A stretch of DNA of 64,000 bases from Charina bottae. Its lineage: Eukaryota > Chordata > Lepidosauria > Squamata > Charinaidae. Location of the stretch: the NCBI GenBank assembly GCA_023362775.1, contig JALMGJ010000061.1, positions 692,001 to 756,000 of the forward strand. The letters are read 5' to 3'. This document shows positions 1 to 10,885 of the stretch, in pieces. How positions within the stretch are numbered: the stretch's first letter is position 1; every line of letters starts with the position of its first letter. Position numbers and translations under genes: made by a program. Below the pieces are notes generated by a model. It was not told the DNA's origin, did not search any database, and saw only the letters and a program-made list of their open reading frames with translations.

Positions 1-829
1 GGAAAAAAAATAGGGAGAAATCCATTTACCAGCTATAAATCAGCACTTCTTATAATGAGCACAAAAATGTCACTTTTATGCAATTTTACAGATGAACAAA
101 ACTGGTGAAATTAACTGTGGTAACCTACTGCAGTCAGCAGAAGGCAGCTCCGAGGAGAAGGGAGGGAGCGAGAGAGAGATTATATGTATTTTGCTTCTCT
201 CAAACTCCTTTCTTGAGCTAGTTTCTGGTGTGAAAACTCATTTGTTGTTTCCATTATACTTTCATTTGGAGTTTATCTTGAGTATCCAATGAGCCACCAA
301 CTGTGAAAATGATTAAATCTACAAAATCTATCTAATAGATTGAATAAATTAGGTGTTTGAAGAGGCTGCCTCTGAGAGAGAGGTGGGAAAAGAGGGGGTC
401 TTGCTAGGAAGAAGGGGGGAAGGGATAAGGAGGAATTACAGGCCTGGACTACCCCCCCCCCCCGCCCCACATCTTTCTCCCAGTCTGTCACCCCAGGACT
501 CAGCTGGGAAAGGCTGCAGCCAAGTAAAGGCAGTTGATAAAAAGACCTATTTTTGCACCCTGACAATTTCACCCTCCTCATCTTTTAAAACAAGCTTAGA
601 ATAGCGCCGTCTGCCACTTTCTAAAACCAGCTAGGCTACCTCTTTGCTCGATTCAAAGGTGGGAGGGCGCGTCCCTCTGCTTCAAAGGCGATTTGCAATG
701 ATAAAACCCCTAAAAAGTCAAACACAAAAAAGAATCCACCAAGAGCAAAGGGCAGGCAAATAAAACGCAGCAATAACTACGCAACGTTCTGAACTCAGGG
801 TGCAGGATTCAAGCCCTTAAATGCCAAAT
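1..829. other. Noncoding stretch, no gene seen
   Basis: Unique-looking sequence with AT-rich start (1-350), a poly-C run near 451-463 and purine-rich blocks. No frame shows a recognisable protein, and no dispersed repeat is recognised. The segment 585-780 has short AT-rich words but no strong enhancer-like cluster. Confidence 0.5.
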
Positions 830-987
830 GTCTAAAGCAGGGTTTCTCAACCGTGGCAACTTTAAGAAGTGTGGACTTCAACTCCCAGAATTCCCCAGCC
901 AGCATGGGGAACGGCTGGCTGGGGAATTCTGGCAGTTGAAGTCCACACATCTTAGAGTTGCCAGAGTTGAGAAACATTGTTCTAAAA
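830..987. mobile_element. Palindromic hAT-type MITE, complete copy 1
   Basis: A non-autonomous DNA transposon that folds into one long hairpin. The element runs from 838 to 979, starts CAGGGTTTCTCAA and ends TTGAGAAACATTG, so the termini are inverted and begin with the CAG typical of hAT elements. The two arms (838-904 and 913-979) are imperfect reverse complements containing the GTGGACTTCAACTCCCAG word. The flanks 830-837 (GTCTAAAG) and 980-987 (TTCTAAAA) agree at 6 of 8 positions, which fits an aged 8-bp target duplication with a central CTAA. It has no coding capacity. Family assignment is inferred from termini and duplication length. Confidence 0.85.
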
Positions 988-2725
988 TGTGCATTTTTAC
1001 AACCTGGCACACTCTGGGAACGTTGGGGGGAGGGCAGCCTCCAGATGCCAGCCCTACTGGTCTGCAGGCCAAAAACAATGGGGGGGGGGCTGCTACATAA
1101 TGGGCCCTGTTGCAGCACATGGTACCCGGGTGCTCAGAACTGTCCCCAGCCCTGACAAATACCCACTCCTTGAAAAGATGGGCATGAGCAGGACCCTTGT
1201 GCTTGCCAACTCTTGAACTCTGCCCACAGCCACTCCCTCTGGGCACCCAGCCTGTAGAAGGCAGAGCCCGCTTGCCCCCCCCCCCCACAGCAAAGCAAAC
1301 CCGTCTCTTCTCTCCTCCCCTCTCCCCCCCCCCCCCCCCCGCGGCTACATTAAATCCAGCTCAGAGGACTGGGTTTTAATTGACTTAATAGACTCGTTAA
1401 TAACAATGCCTTTTTAAGGCACCTGTAAAAAGCCCGTAACATTAATGTAATGGGGGAATGCCTGGCGAAGCCGGCTTTTCAACTGACTGCTGGTTTTAAT
1501 GGAAACCCACGATTAATGGGCGAGGCAGTCAGTGGCTGGCGCGAAACACGCTTGTACCAACACACTCTTGTCGGGCAGAAACGTGGCATCGAGCGGAAGC
1601 ACGGCCAGCAGAGCAGAGGGGAAGGCTGCGGCCCCCCAGGCGAGGGACCGGCTTGTTCACGGCCACCTCCCCCTTCGCTGCGCCTGCAGGCCAGGCCTGA
1701 GGTCCCTGGGCTTGCCGAGGGCAACGCTTGGACAGGGGGCAGCCCCGGGGCGGCTACCAGGACCCACAGGGAGCAGGTTTCGGCTGCTGACATCCTCTTC
1801 CAGCCAGGCGGGCCTCTGCACTCCCCTCCACGCCGATGTCCGTGGGGGGTGGGAGCACTGCCAGCATTCAATTAATAGTGACGCTAATTAGCCGGTGACA
1901 CTCGCAGAATCCCTAATGACACGGGCTCCTGGCACGAGGGTTAGCAGAGGAAGGGGGCACTGGGGAAGGCTCTGCCCGCACAGGAGGGGAACAGCAGCCC
2001 ACGTGGAGAGATGCCCCAGCAATCCATCCCGCAGTCACCACTTGCCCATGTGCCCCTCTGGAACCACAGCGCAGGCTCGGCCCCGGCTTCAGCAGGGCAG
2101 AAAACGCTCTGCGTGCCACCGAAGCATCACTCGCGGCGCAGAGGAGGAGGGAGACCGGCGTTGTTGCCGCCTGAACGCAGGCAGGGACTGGCGATGACAA
2201 GCCGCAAACTCCACGTGTTGTCACATCTTGGGGGGATGCTGCGCACCCTGCTGCGAAAATGATAGAGGAACCAATTTCCGTGGGGTTCCCGGGGCGCTTC
2301 AGAGCTCCGCTGGCAAGCGCCACTCCCTCCCCACAGTAATTACTGCTTCCGAAGGGCCCGTAATTGCTTTCCCCATCGCACCCTCGCACTGGTCCACACC
2401 GGCCGGCTGCCTCCTCGCGGCCGCAGGGGCTGCTCTCTGGCCCTGGGGTCGGGGCCCTGTGAAGCCCGGCCCCTTCTGCCCTCGCCCACCCCCCGGCCTG
2501 GGTCGGGGCCCTCCAGGTGGGCCCAGATGGATGCTGGTGGCCAGACTGCGAGACCGCAGCCATCCTTGGGCACCCTTCCGGGGCAAACGCTCTTACGAAC
2601 GGCAGCCCAGTGTTCCCAGCCTTCTCCTGGCAGCTAGAAACTCTTCCTGGAAAGCTGGAGTTCCCCCAACCGGCTTCTTCTTTTTTAAAAAAAGAAGAGT
2701 TACTCCATTTTTCAAAAATAAACGC
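988..2725. other. Noncoding stretch with small AT-rich islands
   Basis: GC-rich sequence with poly-G/poly-C runs (about 1079-1089, 1276-1286 and a 17-C run at 1324-1340). Three small enhancer-like patches stand out: 1371-1455 (TAATTGACTTA, a SOX-like AACAATG at 1402-1408), 1861-1925 (AATTAATAG, CTAATTAG) and 2332-2372 (GTAATTAC, CGTAATTG). No coding exon is recognised. Confidence 0.5.
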
Positions 2726-2727
2726 TC

Positions 2728-2813
2728 TTCTAATTCTGCTAATGATGATGATGAATTAGTGATGATGGTGTCCGATTCTTGGTGATTCTATGGGTGATTC
2801 TAATTCTGCTAAT
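2728..2813. repeat. Short repeat-rich stretch, possible RTE/BovB-related tail
   Basis: A 16-bp word beginning TTCTAATTCTGC occurs twice, at 2728-2743 and 2798-2813. Between them lie GATGATGAT units and a GTGTCCGATTCTTGG stretch resembling the tail shared by RTE/BovB LINEs and their SINEs. The family call is from memory and weak; the direct repeat is certain. Confidence 0.35.
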
Positions 2814-3274
2814 ACCGTATGACAAATCTGATATATTAATGACCTGGTTTCATTCGGAATCCTCCCTTTAAAAGAAACAGAAACCCAGAGTTCGGCAGAG
2901 TTTCAGCAGTCGAACCTGGAAAGCAATCTCAGTCCAAGAAGGTGCGAAGAAACGTTGGGGGAAAAAATCTCAAAGTTTCGTAATCCTTCGTAGGCAATGG
3001 GATTAAAATAGGGATAAGACTGGACCCAAATCTATGCCGTATAATATTTAATTTAAAATGTTTTTAAAATATTTCGTTAAGAAGTATGTATGTATGTATG
3101 GGGAGGAAGCAGACCGAAGACGATGCACCATTAAATATTAAATACTTCTTTTTTTAGAAAAGAGTCATTTCATAAACCCATTCACCTAGAAAAAGCTCGA
3201 GTTCAGACCCAATTTAATCCTGTTTTAAAAAAACGTTGAAGTGACCTGCACTTTTACTGCCTGTTTACTGCTTT

Positions 3275-3390
3275 ACTGAATGTTGTTTAATGTTGTTTTA
3301 ATTTAAGTGTCTTATTACATATTTTGCTTTCGTTTTCTGTCAACGGCTTTGAGGGCTTCAGGAAGGAAAATACAACAACAACAAATATTT
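3275..3390 (+). mobile_element. LINE/SINE 3' tail relic
   Basis: A TTTTAATTTAAGTG-type stretch leads into CGGCTTTGAGGGCTTCAGG and then an (ACA)n tail near 3371-3384. This order (T-rich linker, a GCC-GCTTTGAG-like word, A-rich tandem tail) is common at 3' ends of CR1/L2-type retroposons in reptiles. No coding part remains. Confidence 0.45.
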
Positions 3391-3484
3391 ATAATTTTCA
3401 TGTAATTATTTTTTAGGAACCTAAACGTCCCTGGAAAATTATCAGAGGAGAAGGCATTCCACTTCCACCATAAGCTCCCGCCTC

Positions 3485-3505
3485 CATCTCATCTCATCTC
3501 ATCTC
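3485..3505. repeat. (ATCTC)n microsatellite
   Basis: Four tandem copies of the pentamer. The complementary (GAGAT)n array lies about 0.8 kb downstream in inverted orientation. Confidence 0.85.
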
Positions 3506-3589
3506 CTTAAATTTTTCTGAGCAAAAGAAAAAAAAATGCCATCTCGAAATCCCCACAAGGAGCAAGAATTTCCCTCTCTCCATCTTGCA

Positions 3590-3785
3590 AGCTGTTCAAT
3601 TTCCCCGTCTTTGCATTCAATAACAGCTAAATAATTGAATCATCTCGGCTGCAGAAGATACGCTTTGAATTTTATTAGAATTTTAAATTGTTTTGTTTCT
3701 TCAGTATTTTATTACAGTAAATGGAAAATCGAGTGGCCCGCAGTAATAATCTGATGGCTTCTGATATTATTCGGAGCTGAGAGCA
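3590..3785. promoter_or_regulatory. Enhancer-like AT-rich patch
   Basis: Sharp AT-rich island containing AATAATTGAATC, TTTTATTAGAATTTTAAATTG and AGTAATAATCTGATGG. It has homeodomain-type cores and no repeat signature, bounded by GC-rich sequence. Possible conserved noncoding element; conservation was not tested. Confidence 0.4.
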
Positions 3786-4080
3786 CATCCTGGGGGGAGG
3801 CGCCGGAGACAGAGACGGCACGGAACCAGGAGCCATGCGGACGGCTGATGAGATTAGCCCTGCAACAAAGCAACTTATTGGCCAACAGACGGGCTGGGGC
3901 GGATTCAGGTCCGGATCTGGGGATCCGGCCACGGGAAATCAATCTGGAGTCTGGACTAGAGGGAGGGGGCTGGCTAGGCCCGCCACCACGTCCGGGTTGC
4001 GTGTGGTGCCTCCGCTCCAAACAGTGACGGGAGCGTGCCAGCCTTGCAGCGAGAGATCCTGAACGTGACCGTGGGAGCCA

Positions 4081-4232
4081 CGAACAGTGGACCAGCCTGC
4101 CTCCTGAAGTTGTGGGTGCTCCATCGCTGGAGGTTTGCAGGAGAAGGCTAGGCCGCCGTTTGTCCGGGATGGTGCTGGGCAGGGGTTGGGACGAAAAGCC
4201 CCAAGTCCCTTCCAACTCTTTGATTCTATGAC
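4081..4232 (+). mobile_element. CR1-type LINE 3' end, 5'-truncated
   Basis: The sequence GGACCAGCCTGCCTCC, then GTTGTGGGTGCTCCATC, then AGTCCCTTCCAACTCTTTG and GATTCTATGA follows in order the 3' untranslated end of CR1 LINEs, including the terminal ATTCTATGA repeat unit. The element is heavily 5'-truncated and keeps no reverse transcriptase. It is inserted in sense orientation on this strand, upstream of a (GAGAT)n array. Confidence 0.8.
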
Positions 4233-4310
4233 TTACAGCTGCTGAAACACCATGTTTGGGTGGACCTTCCCCATCCTGACCCCCTTCCAGATTATTCAAC
4301 AGCAAAAAAT

Positions 4311-4338
4311 ATGAGATGAGATGAGATGAGATGAGATG
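4311..4338. repeat. (GAGAT)n microsatellite
   Basis: About five and a half tandem pentamers. Together with the (ATCTC)n array at 3485-3505 it makes a widely spaced inverted pair. Confidence 0.85.
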
Positions 4339-4577
4339 GGGCAACTCCTTTCATCCCCAGCCAAGGGCAAGGGTCCAGAAGAGCAACGTTCGTGCCTTGG
4401 TGCTACGTTGAGGAGCGTGGAAGAACTCAATCCACTCCCAGGTTGCCCCGGCCTGGTAACCCGAGAATTTTCAGCCTCCGTGGTGGAGCGACAGCTGCTG
4501 TGGTCAGGGAAAGAGGGCACTGTTGTCCTGACGGGTGACACTGCTTAATCAAAGCAACCTGGGGCAGATACTATGGG

Positions 4578-4695
4578 GGGCAGGCGGTCCCTCAAGTAAC
4601 CAGGCCCTGTGCCATGTAGGGCTTTATAGGTGGCTGGGGAATTCTGGGAGTCGAAGTCCACACATCTTAAAGTTGCCGAGTTTGAAAAACACGAT
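4578..4695. mobile_element. Composite: dispersed-repeat piece joined to a half MITE
   Basis: 4578-4631 (GCAGGCGGTCCCTCAAG through GGGCTTTATAGG) resembles a widespread reptilian dispersed repeat, probably LINE-derived. It is followed directly by 4632-4695, the right arm only of the palindromic hAT-type MITE (GGGGAATTCTGGGAG, GTCCACACATCTTAAAG, ending GAAAAACACG). The left arm is missing, so this copy is broken. Confidence 0.65.
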
Positions 4696-4699
4696 TTAG

Positions 4700-6450
4700 C
4701 GTTTGCAAGCTGCCGTGCCGCTGGAGAACCAAGACGGCTAAAGGCCATGCAAACCTCCACCCAGGGGGCCGTGTCCACAAGAACACTTATCCTGGCTGCT
4801 GAGTTACCCACTTTCTGCTTTGGCACACTATGCTGAGCCAGCCAAAGGGCCCAGCTTTGCACATCCACTTAAGTGTCACCAAAATGAACCTGGGCGAAGG
4901 TGGATACAGCTGGCCAAGCTCTTTGTCCCTGGTCTTCTTTTCACCTTTTCCAATTAGGAAAATATCCTGTCTGCAGCCGGGAGATCCCCGGGACAACCAG
5001 CTTCCCAGTAATGTAATAGCGAGGAAACCAAGCTGAGTAAAATCCGAAAAAAAGGACCCCCTCTCTGGCAGGTGCTTTGTGGGGTCCAAAGGAGGCCCCC
5101 ACCCCAAAGAAGGGGAAGTGGGGGCTTCTTGGAATATGGAAGAGGGGGTCCTTGGGGAGGGGGGCTCAGAAACTAAGCAGGAGATGGTGGGAGGAAGAAA
5201 TCCAGGTTTAATTCAGGAGAAAGTCCACCATCTTGCAAGGTCAAAAGCAGTAATATTTCTTCCCCCAAATCCTAGAAGAGGGCCCCTTCTGAGATGTTTG
5301 CCAGGGCCCCATTCCTGCTGCGGGCTCAGCCGCCTCTTCTCTGGCCCTTGTCCAGTCTGCGGCTCTTCCTCCTGTCTCCCAAGGTCATTCCCACAGACCA
5401 TTTCACAACAGCAGGGCAGCGCGTATCACTGCAGACCCCAAAAATCACAAAGAAGAGCCTCCCCTGACTGGGGCCTGCGGTCAGTGGCCCCCGTCAGGGG
5501 GGAAAAGGGGCTTCAAGTCCCAACTCTACTGGGGGTGCCCCCCCTCCACCAGATCTCCCCCTGGCCTCGTTCTGCATATACCCCCCTGCTCTTTTCAACA
5601 AAGCGCTGGACAAGCCGAGGTCAAGCCAAGGACCCAGTGGGGGGCATCGGTCCAATGGCAACTGTCCTCCCCGATGCCCCCCACTAGTAAATCCCCACAC
5701 AACTGATGACCTGGGGGACCGCCATTCACTTTTAAATCCAAACAGCCCCCCCCCCACTTTAGGGAATTGCCAGGGTCAAGGGGGGCAGAGAGAGGAAAGC
5801 AGGAGAGGATAAGAGGTCATAAAACATTTTACACCTGAGAACGTGGGCATATAAAACGGAAACACAGGCCAGGCGCCTAGTTAAACAGCCCCATAAAAAT
5901 TCTAAGTCCTTTTTCTTTTTAACAAGCTCCACTTCTCCCTTGCCCAAGGATTTGGCCAGGAACCAAAGGCCAAAACAGAGAATATTTCTGCCAGTCCTCG
6001 CACCATTTATTTTCAGGGTAAATTCCCTTCTTCCATCCAAACACACAAAGAGGGCCAATAAATGTGGCCATCTGCCCCCCCCCCCCGGCTCCCTCCTCTT
6101 GCAACTCGGATCCCCTGTGCCACCCTTTGCAGGGTGAAGGCTCTGAGGTGGCTCAGGAAAGTAAGCCAAGGTGCGTGGGAACATAAGGTCTGCCTCTGTG
6201 GTGACAGCTTCCTCAGCTAGAGGTGAAATTCTTTGCAGATCACAAATTCAGAGATTGGTCAGATCAAAGGGAACGGGATCAAGCCCGATGAATCTCTTCT
6301 GTGCCACGAAGGATGAATGTCATCCGGAGGCTGTGCCGCCCAGTCCAGCTTCCTGCTCCCAGGGGTGGAAAAGGAAGGCAGGGCCATGCCCCCCCTCCTG
6401 GCAGGAACTCCATGAACCCACCTTGCAAATCTCTCTCTGGGAGGCGCAAC
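4700..6450. other. Noncoding stretch, no gene seen
   Basis: Mostly GC-rich unique DNA with G- and C-runs (about 5749-5756 and 6077-6087). No protein-like frame and no clear dispersed repeat. 5810-5935 is AT-richer but without a persuasive motif cluster. Confidence 0.5.
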
Positions 6451-6454
6451 CATT

Positions 6455-6620
6455 CCCAGGTCAAATGGAAATCAAAGTCATACTTGATCCAACAGAAAGC
6501 TGCCTCAACTTTGAGCAAAACTGCAGAAATTATAGGGACGTCCATCGAGAAGCTGTTAAATATGGATCTTTGCTCCTGAATTCCAGAAGCAATTAACACA
6601 TTTTTCAATACTCGGTGAAT
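6455..6620. promoter_or_regulatory. Enhancer-like patch
   Basis: AT-rich island with ATCAAAGTCA (TCF-like), CAGAAATTATAGGG, GTTAAATATGG and AGCAATTAACAC. No repeat family recognised. Regulatory role is inferred from composition and motifs only. Confidence 0.35.
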
Positions 6621-7752
6621 ATCAAGCCGAGCTCCTGCCGAAGTCGTGCCTTGCTACGCTGCCGGAGAAAAGCAAGCTTGCATTTCTACCCAAGATACTT
6701 AAATGATTCCTAGAAAGGCCGTGGGAACGGTTTCACCCTGATGAATCACCCTGGCCCAGACCCGTGGCTGCCAGCCGCTTGGAATTTAACGCAGAGTTTA
6801 TAAAAAGTCTGGCAAGAGAAGAGATGGATGCTGGCACAGTTCAGCCGCCAAAGGGGGGCACCCGCGGCAAACCCACCTAGGGACAGTCCAGGGGAAAAAC
6901 TGGGTGTGTGTGTCTGTGACAAAATCTGCTACCGAAAGATCCGGAGTGAAGCTGATGTGAAGGAGTTTGATGCGGCTCGGGTATTTTGCAGACAGGAAGG
7001 GCACAAGGTCCAAGGGGCCCCTCCATCACACCTGGACCCCCCTCCCTCAAGAAGTGAAGGAGACCTGCCCAAATGCACTTCAGGAGGAAGCAACCCCTCC
7101 CAATTTTTCAAGCACCAGAAACCGTCTTGGGCAACAAACAACCCGCAGAGCATTTGTGCAAAGCCCCCTGTGGCCCGGCGCTCGCCCTTCTTCCTGGAAG
7201 GGACACTGCGTGGACTCGGGCCCCGTTGTGGCCCTGGCTCTCCACCAGAGCTAGGTACTTTTAGAGGGGGAGCTAAACGCCTGGGGGCAACTCTGGTTTC
7301 TAGCACACAGATTCCCTCTTTGCAAAAAACGTGGGTGGGTGGGGAAGAACTCAAATAAAATCCAAACGGGGTGGGGGGGGAGAGCAATTGACAAAGATGC
7401 CTTAACTCTCCTCCCTGTCAAAAAAAGGCGTTTTTCCAGAGACCGATAAAACTCAAGAGGAAATCTATTTGGACGGAGTCACTTCTTATTTCCAATCCAT
7501 CAGTTTTGTCCAATCAACTCTGGCGGGAAATGCCAGCAAAATCCCAGCAACTGGGGTGTGCAAAACAGCGCCTGAGCGTGCAAGGGACCAGGGAAACCCT
7601 TGGCCATCTCGCTCCTTCCACTTGCACCTGACGCTGGAACAGCCTCTGGAAAGTCCTTTTGCTCCCGAGCAGCCTCCTCTTCTGGAGGAGCGACTGCAGG
7701 GCGGGGAGGGCGCCAGGCTGCAGAGGGGCACGGGGTGCGCGGGGAGGGAGCA
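6620..7752. other. Noncoding stretch, no gene seen
   Basis: Unique DNA; short (GT)n at 6903-6916. No exon, RNA gene or recognisable repeat. Confidence 0.45.
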
Positions 7753-7828
7753 GGTGGGCGGCCGGGCGGCCACGAAATGCCTGGCGTCTGGGACCCAAGG
7801 GCAGCCCCCTCCCCCAGGATGCCCACGG
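7753..7828 (+). repeat. Local duplicated segment, copy A
   Basis: This ~76-bp segment (GGTGGGCGGCCGGG, GAAATGCCTGGCGTCTGGG, CCCAAGGGCAGCCCC, GGATGCCCACGG) matches 8589-8673 in the same order and orientation, about 840 bp away. Flanks differ, so it is either a small segmental duplication or two copies of an unrecognised dispersed repeat. Confidence 0.75.
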
Positions 7829-7889
7829 CCTTCTTACCAACAAGGAGCTTTGCAGCCAAGGCCCACTCCCCACCCTTTCTCCCCTGCTA

Positions 7890-7967
7890 ATATTTATTAC
7901 TACTATTCGTTTATTTGATTTACTAGCTGCTTTTCTGCTTAATAGCAGCCAAAGTGACATGCAGTGT
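7890..7967 (-). mobile_element. Retroposon tail relic, antisense
   Basis: (ATT/ACT)-rich start, then TTTACTAGCTGCTTTTCTGC and AGCAGCCAAAGTGACATGC. This resembles the reverse complement of a CR1/L2-type 3' tail. Short and decayed. Confidence 0.35.
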
Positions 7968-8588
7968 GAGTTGTGTTTACTCATAAATAAAAGCAAGTTC
8001 CAGATTTGCTAGGATTCGAACAAACACGCCTCTCTCTGCTTCCTGCCTTACAACGGCCCCTCCCAACTGGGACAGAGCAGCCTTTCCTTCTGGCACGTGG
8101 CATTCTTTCGTGGCATTCTTAAGGTGTTTTGAGGTCTTCGGAAAACCTACGACTCTCTCCACTACAGTGCAAGGGGCCTACTTGCAGGGAAGCGAGGGTG
8201 CCTGTCCTCATCCTGCAAACCCCGTCAAGGGGGCAGTTTTGGACTTGAATCCCACCCATCTCCCCTTTTCTCTGTGACACTCCAGAGCCCCCACTTTCGT
8301 TTGCACACAGAAGCTTCAAGGGGCAACCCCACATCTCCACTGAAAAATTTGGAGTGGGCAACCGAGAAGGCCCTTGACTTTCGAAAAACGTGCACGTTGC
8401 CATAATCCCCCTCCCACCCAAATTAAAGCAGAGGTTGCATGTTACTCCCCAGAGCACAGCAGAAAGTGAGCGAAGAGGCGTGGGGTCCGTGGCAGAAGGA
8501 TGCTGCAGCCTGTCCACGGCTCCTCGGCTAAAACTCCTTTTCCGAACAGCCCGGCGGAGCTCCTGTTTATTGGAACATAACTGCACAC

Positions 8589-8673
8589 GGTGGGCGGCCG
8601 GCCAGCCGGGCGGCCATGAGATGCCTGGCATCTCGGGCCCAAGGGCAGCCCCCCTTCCCTGGGATGCCCATGG
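8589..8673 (+). repeat. Local duplicated segment, copy B
   Basis: Second copy of the 7753-7828 segment, with a 10-bp insertion in the GGCCGG part (GGCCGGCCAGCCGGGCGGCC). Substitutions are mainly transitions, suggesting age. Confidence 0.75.
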
Positions 8674-8679
8674 CTGGGA

Positions 8680-9235
8680 ATTTCCGGGAGGGGACATTTT
8701 GCTCTTACAACCCACGCCAATTTTTGCTGGAAACAGGAACACAGTGGACAGGCGGCCCAGCCCAAGGCCAGGGTCTCCACCACTTATCTCTCAGCTGGTG
8801 CACACCACCCGCCCCCCCAAGAAGCACCAGCCAGGCGACGTAGCTCGCTGCCCAGGGTGAGGAGCCCCCCCCCCCCCCCCCGCACCAGCTTGGGAGTCAC
8901 AAGGCAATACAGGGTTCTAATACATGCAGGCACTTCTGAATTTGATTCCTTGAGGCTTGCTCCTCGTTTTGCTCCTCTGAGCCACTAAAAAGCAAAATGC
9001 TTAGTTTGCGCTGTGACCAGTGGAAGAAACAGGGCTGTGTTTGCATCACAATGGGACAGACTGTGCTTTGTTTGCACCACAAAGAAATTGGTTGTGCTTG
9101 GGTGAAGAGGCTTGTCCATACTCACTAATTCAATTAAGGGGGGATTATGCAACTCCCCCCCTCCCCAGGACCACTTACTTGGCCTTTGAGAGCCACACTG
9201 GGGTCGCACTCCCAAAAGGAAAACCAAATCTGACT
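8680..9235. other. Noncoding stretch with a 17-C run
   Basis: Contains a homopolymer of 17 C at 8865-8881 and otherwise unique sequence. A TTTGCACCACAAAG/TTTGCATCACAATG pair (near 9040 and 9070) is a weak local repeat. No gene recognised. Confidence 0.45.
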
Positions 9236-9345
9236 GGATAGAATTTGCATTCTATTTTAATTTCAAGGTAATGAGTTGGACAACTTCCCAGGGACATATT
9301 TAATAACGTCTCCCTTCTGTTTCATGAACAGCCAACAATTTGGCT
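9236..9345. promoter_or_regulatory. Enhancer-like patch
   Basis: AT-rich island with ATTTGCATTC (octamer-like), TTTTAATTTCAAGG, GGTAATGAG and TATTTAATAACG. No repeat signature; possible conserved noncoding element. Confidence 0.45.
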
Positions 9346-9985
9346 GCCACTTTTGGGAGGCCTCCATGCTGTGCCCCAAGATTTTCAGGGTCCGCAGGCA
9401 GCTCTGCTTCTCCTAGATCCAAGTGCCCGGTGGGCATGCCTGGGGCAGAATGCCAAGGCCGACCTCCATGCACAGAGTGTCGATGCGCTGGGTCACCCTA
9501 CAGTGCCAGGACCTGATGCTTGCCCTCGAACCCTCTTTCCGTTTCTGCCCCGTCTCAAGACTCGAAACACGCAAGGTTTCCCTGGGTATCGGGGCCACAG
9601 ACCTCTCGGCAGGAGCGGCTGTATTTCAGCCTCTGGCAGAGCAGCTCGTGATGGGGCCTGTGCCCAAAACGGGCCCGACTCGGGAAGGGGACCCTGGAAG
9701 GGCCCCGAAGGCGCATTTCCTGCCCGGTCTCCCTCCTCCCCTCTCTGCGCCCTCCCGCGTCTCCCACCCTCCTTGTGCAGTGGGGAAAGCGCGCCCGGGA
9801 GGGGCACAGTTGGCTGTGCCAACTGCCAAGTAGTCAAGCCGACCTGGATGCCCTGTGCAAAGACAAGTGCGCCAGAAAGAGAGGGGAGGGGTCTCGAAAA
9901 GTCTGGAGAGAAAAGGGGGGTGGGAGAAGCGTCAGTCTTTGCTGTGGCCCCAGCACAGGCAGGAGGGCAAATATTAGCAGGCACA
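9346..9985. other. GC-rich noncoding stretch
   Basis: CpG-containing GC-rich DNA (densest about 9540-9800). The long open frames here have low-complexity P/R/G/A composition on both strands and no domain. No convincing promoter or exon. Confidence 0.4.
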
Positions 9986-10235
9986 CCTTTGATGCAAAAT
10001 TAATACAGAAATTAATCAACGGCACGGGCCGGGTAATAGGATTTTGCAGCCACGGCAGGCCGTGCTGGGCGGCCGACTTATTTCATGCTGACGGAAACGA
10101 AGCCAGAGGACATGAAATAAGGCCCATAAAGATAATTACCGAGATACTCGGGAGCAAATTAAGTAATCAGAGGCGCTTCTAAATCATGTCTAGTTTTAAG
10201 AAGCGCTATCTTTTCTGATTACTGAGCGAGCAATC
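9986..10235. promoter_or_regulatory. Strong enhancer-like element with internal hairpin
   Basis: AT-rich block dense in homeodomain-like words: AAATTAATACAG, AAATTAATCAACG, GATAATTACC, AAATTAAGTAATCAG. It ends in a nested inverted repeat: AGTAATCAG (10162-10170) pairs with CTGATTACT (10215-10223), and GCGCTTCT (10173-10180) with AGAAGCGC (10199-10206), leaving an 18-nt loop. No repeat family is recognised. A conserved noncoding element is the most likely reading; a structured RNA is possible. Confidence 0.55.
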
Positions 10236-10239
10236 TGGA

Positions 10240-10743
10240 AGGACAGGACAAAAACAGCCCAGCTGCCCCCCTTTCCAGCCCCCCCAACTAAGTCAAGGGA
10301 CCTCCCGGCCGTCCCCCCCCCGCCAGGCCACCCATGTGCCACTTGGCGCAGCCCCTGGGGGGAGCGAACAGCTCAGAGGAAAAGCTGCCTTCGCAAGTAG
10401 GTGCCCAGGGCGGGGGTCCCCTGACACTTAATTTGGAGGGGGTAGCAGAGCGACCAGGGAGGGCAAGAGACCCGGTTTCCCTCTCGCCAAGCAGCTGTAA
10501 AAGTGACCCAGGCTGGGAGAGGCACCAGCAAACTCAGTTTGTGCCCAGCTCAGTTAAAACGGACGCCAAGCAAAATCGGAGTCCTGCAAGCTGCATCAGC
10601 CGCGTGCATTCAGTTCACAAACCCTCCTCTCCGGCATCAAGCCTGCTGCTGCTGCTGAGAAAGCAGGCAGAAGGACAACCGGTAAAACCTAACCCCCTCG
10701 GGAAGGAGAAATTGGCGGTGCATTTCTGCAGTAACTCCAGCAT
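10240..10743. other. Noncoding stretch, no gene seen
   Basis: GC-rich with C-runs (10313-10321). A (CTG)n-like tract lies at 10648-10660. One open frame spans 10334-11086 on the plus strand, but its composition is repeat-like and matches no family I know. Confidence 0.4.
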
Positions 10744-10784
10744 GTCAGGAAGGACGCTCCTGCATCTCTCAAAAGAGCTCCAGA

Positions 10785-10885
10785 AAGAAGGCTGGTCTGG
10801 AACAAGCTGCCAAGGGAAGCGACTGACCGGTGGGGGGCCGTTTTCAAAAGACCAACAGCGCAGATGTGGAGGAACGAAGCCAGGC
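10785..10885 (+). mobile_element. Possible decayed CR1 3'-end fragment
   Basis: TGGAACAAGCTGCCAAGGG, then GTTTTCAAAAGACC, are in the order seen in CR1-type 3' regions. Too short and diverged for certainty. Confidence 0.3.
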
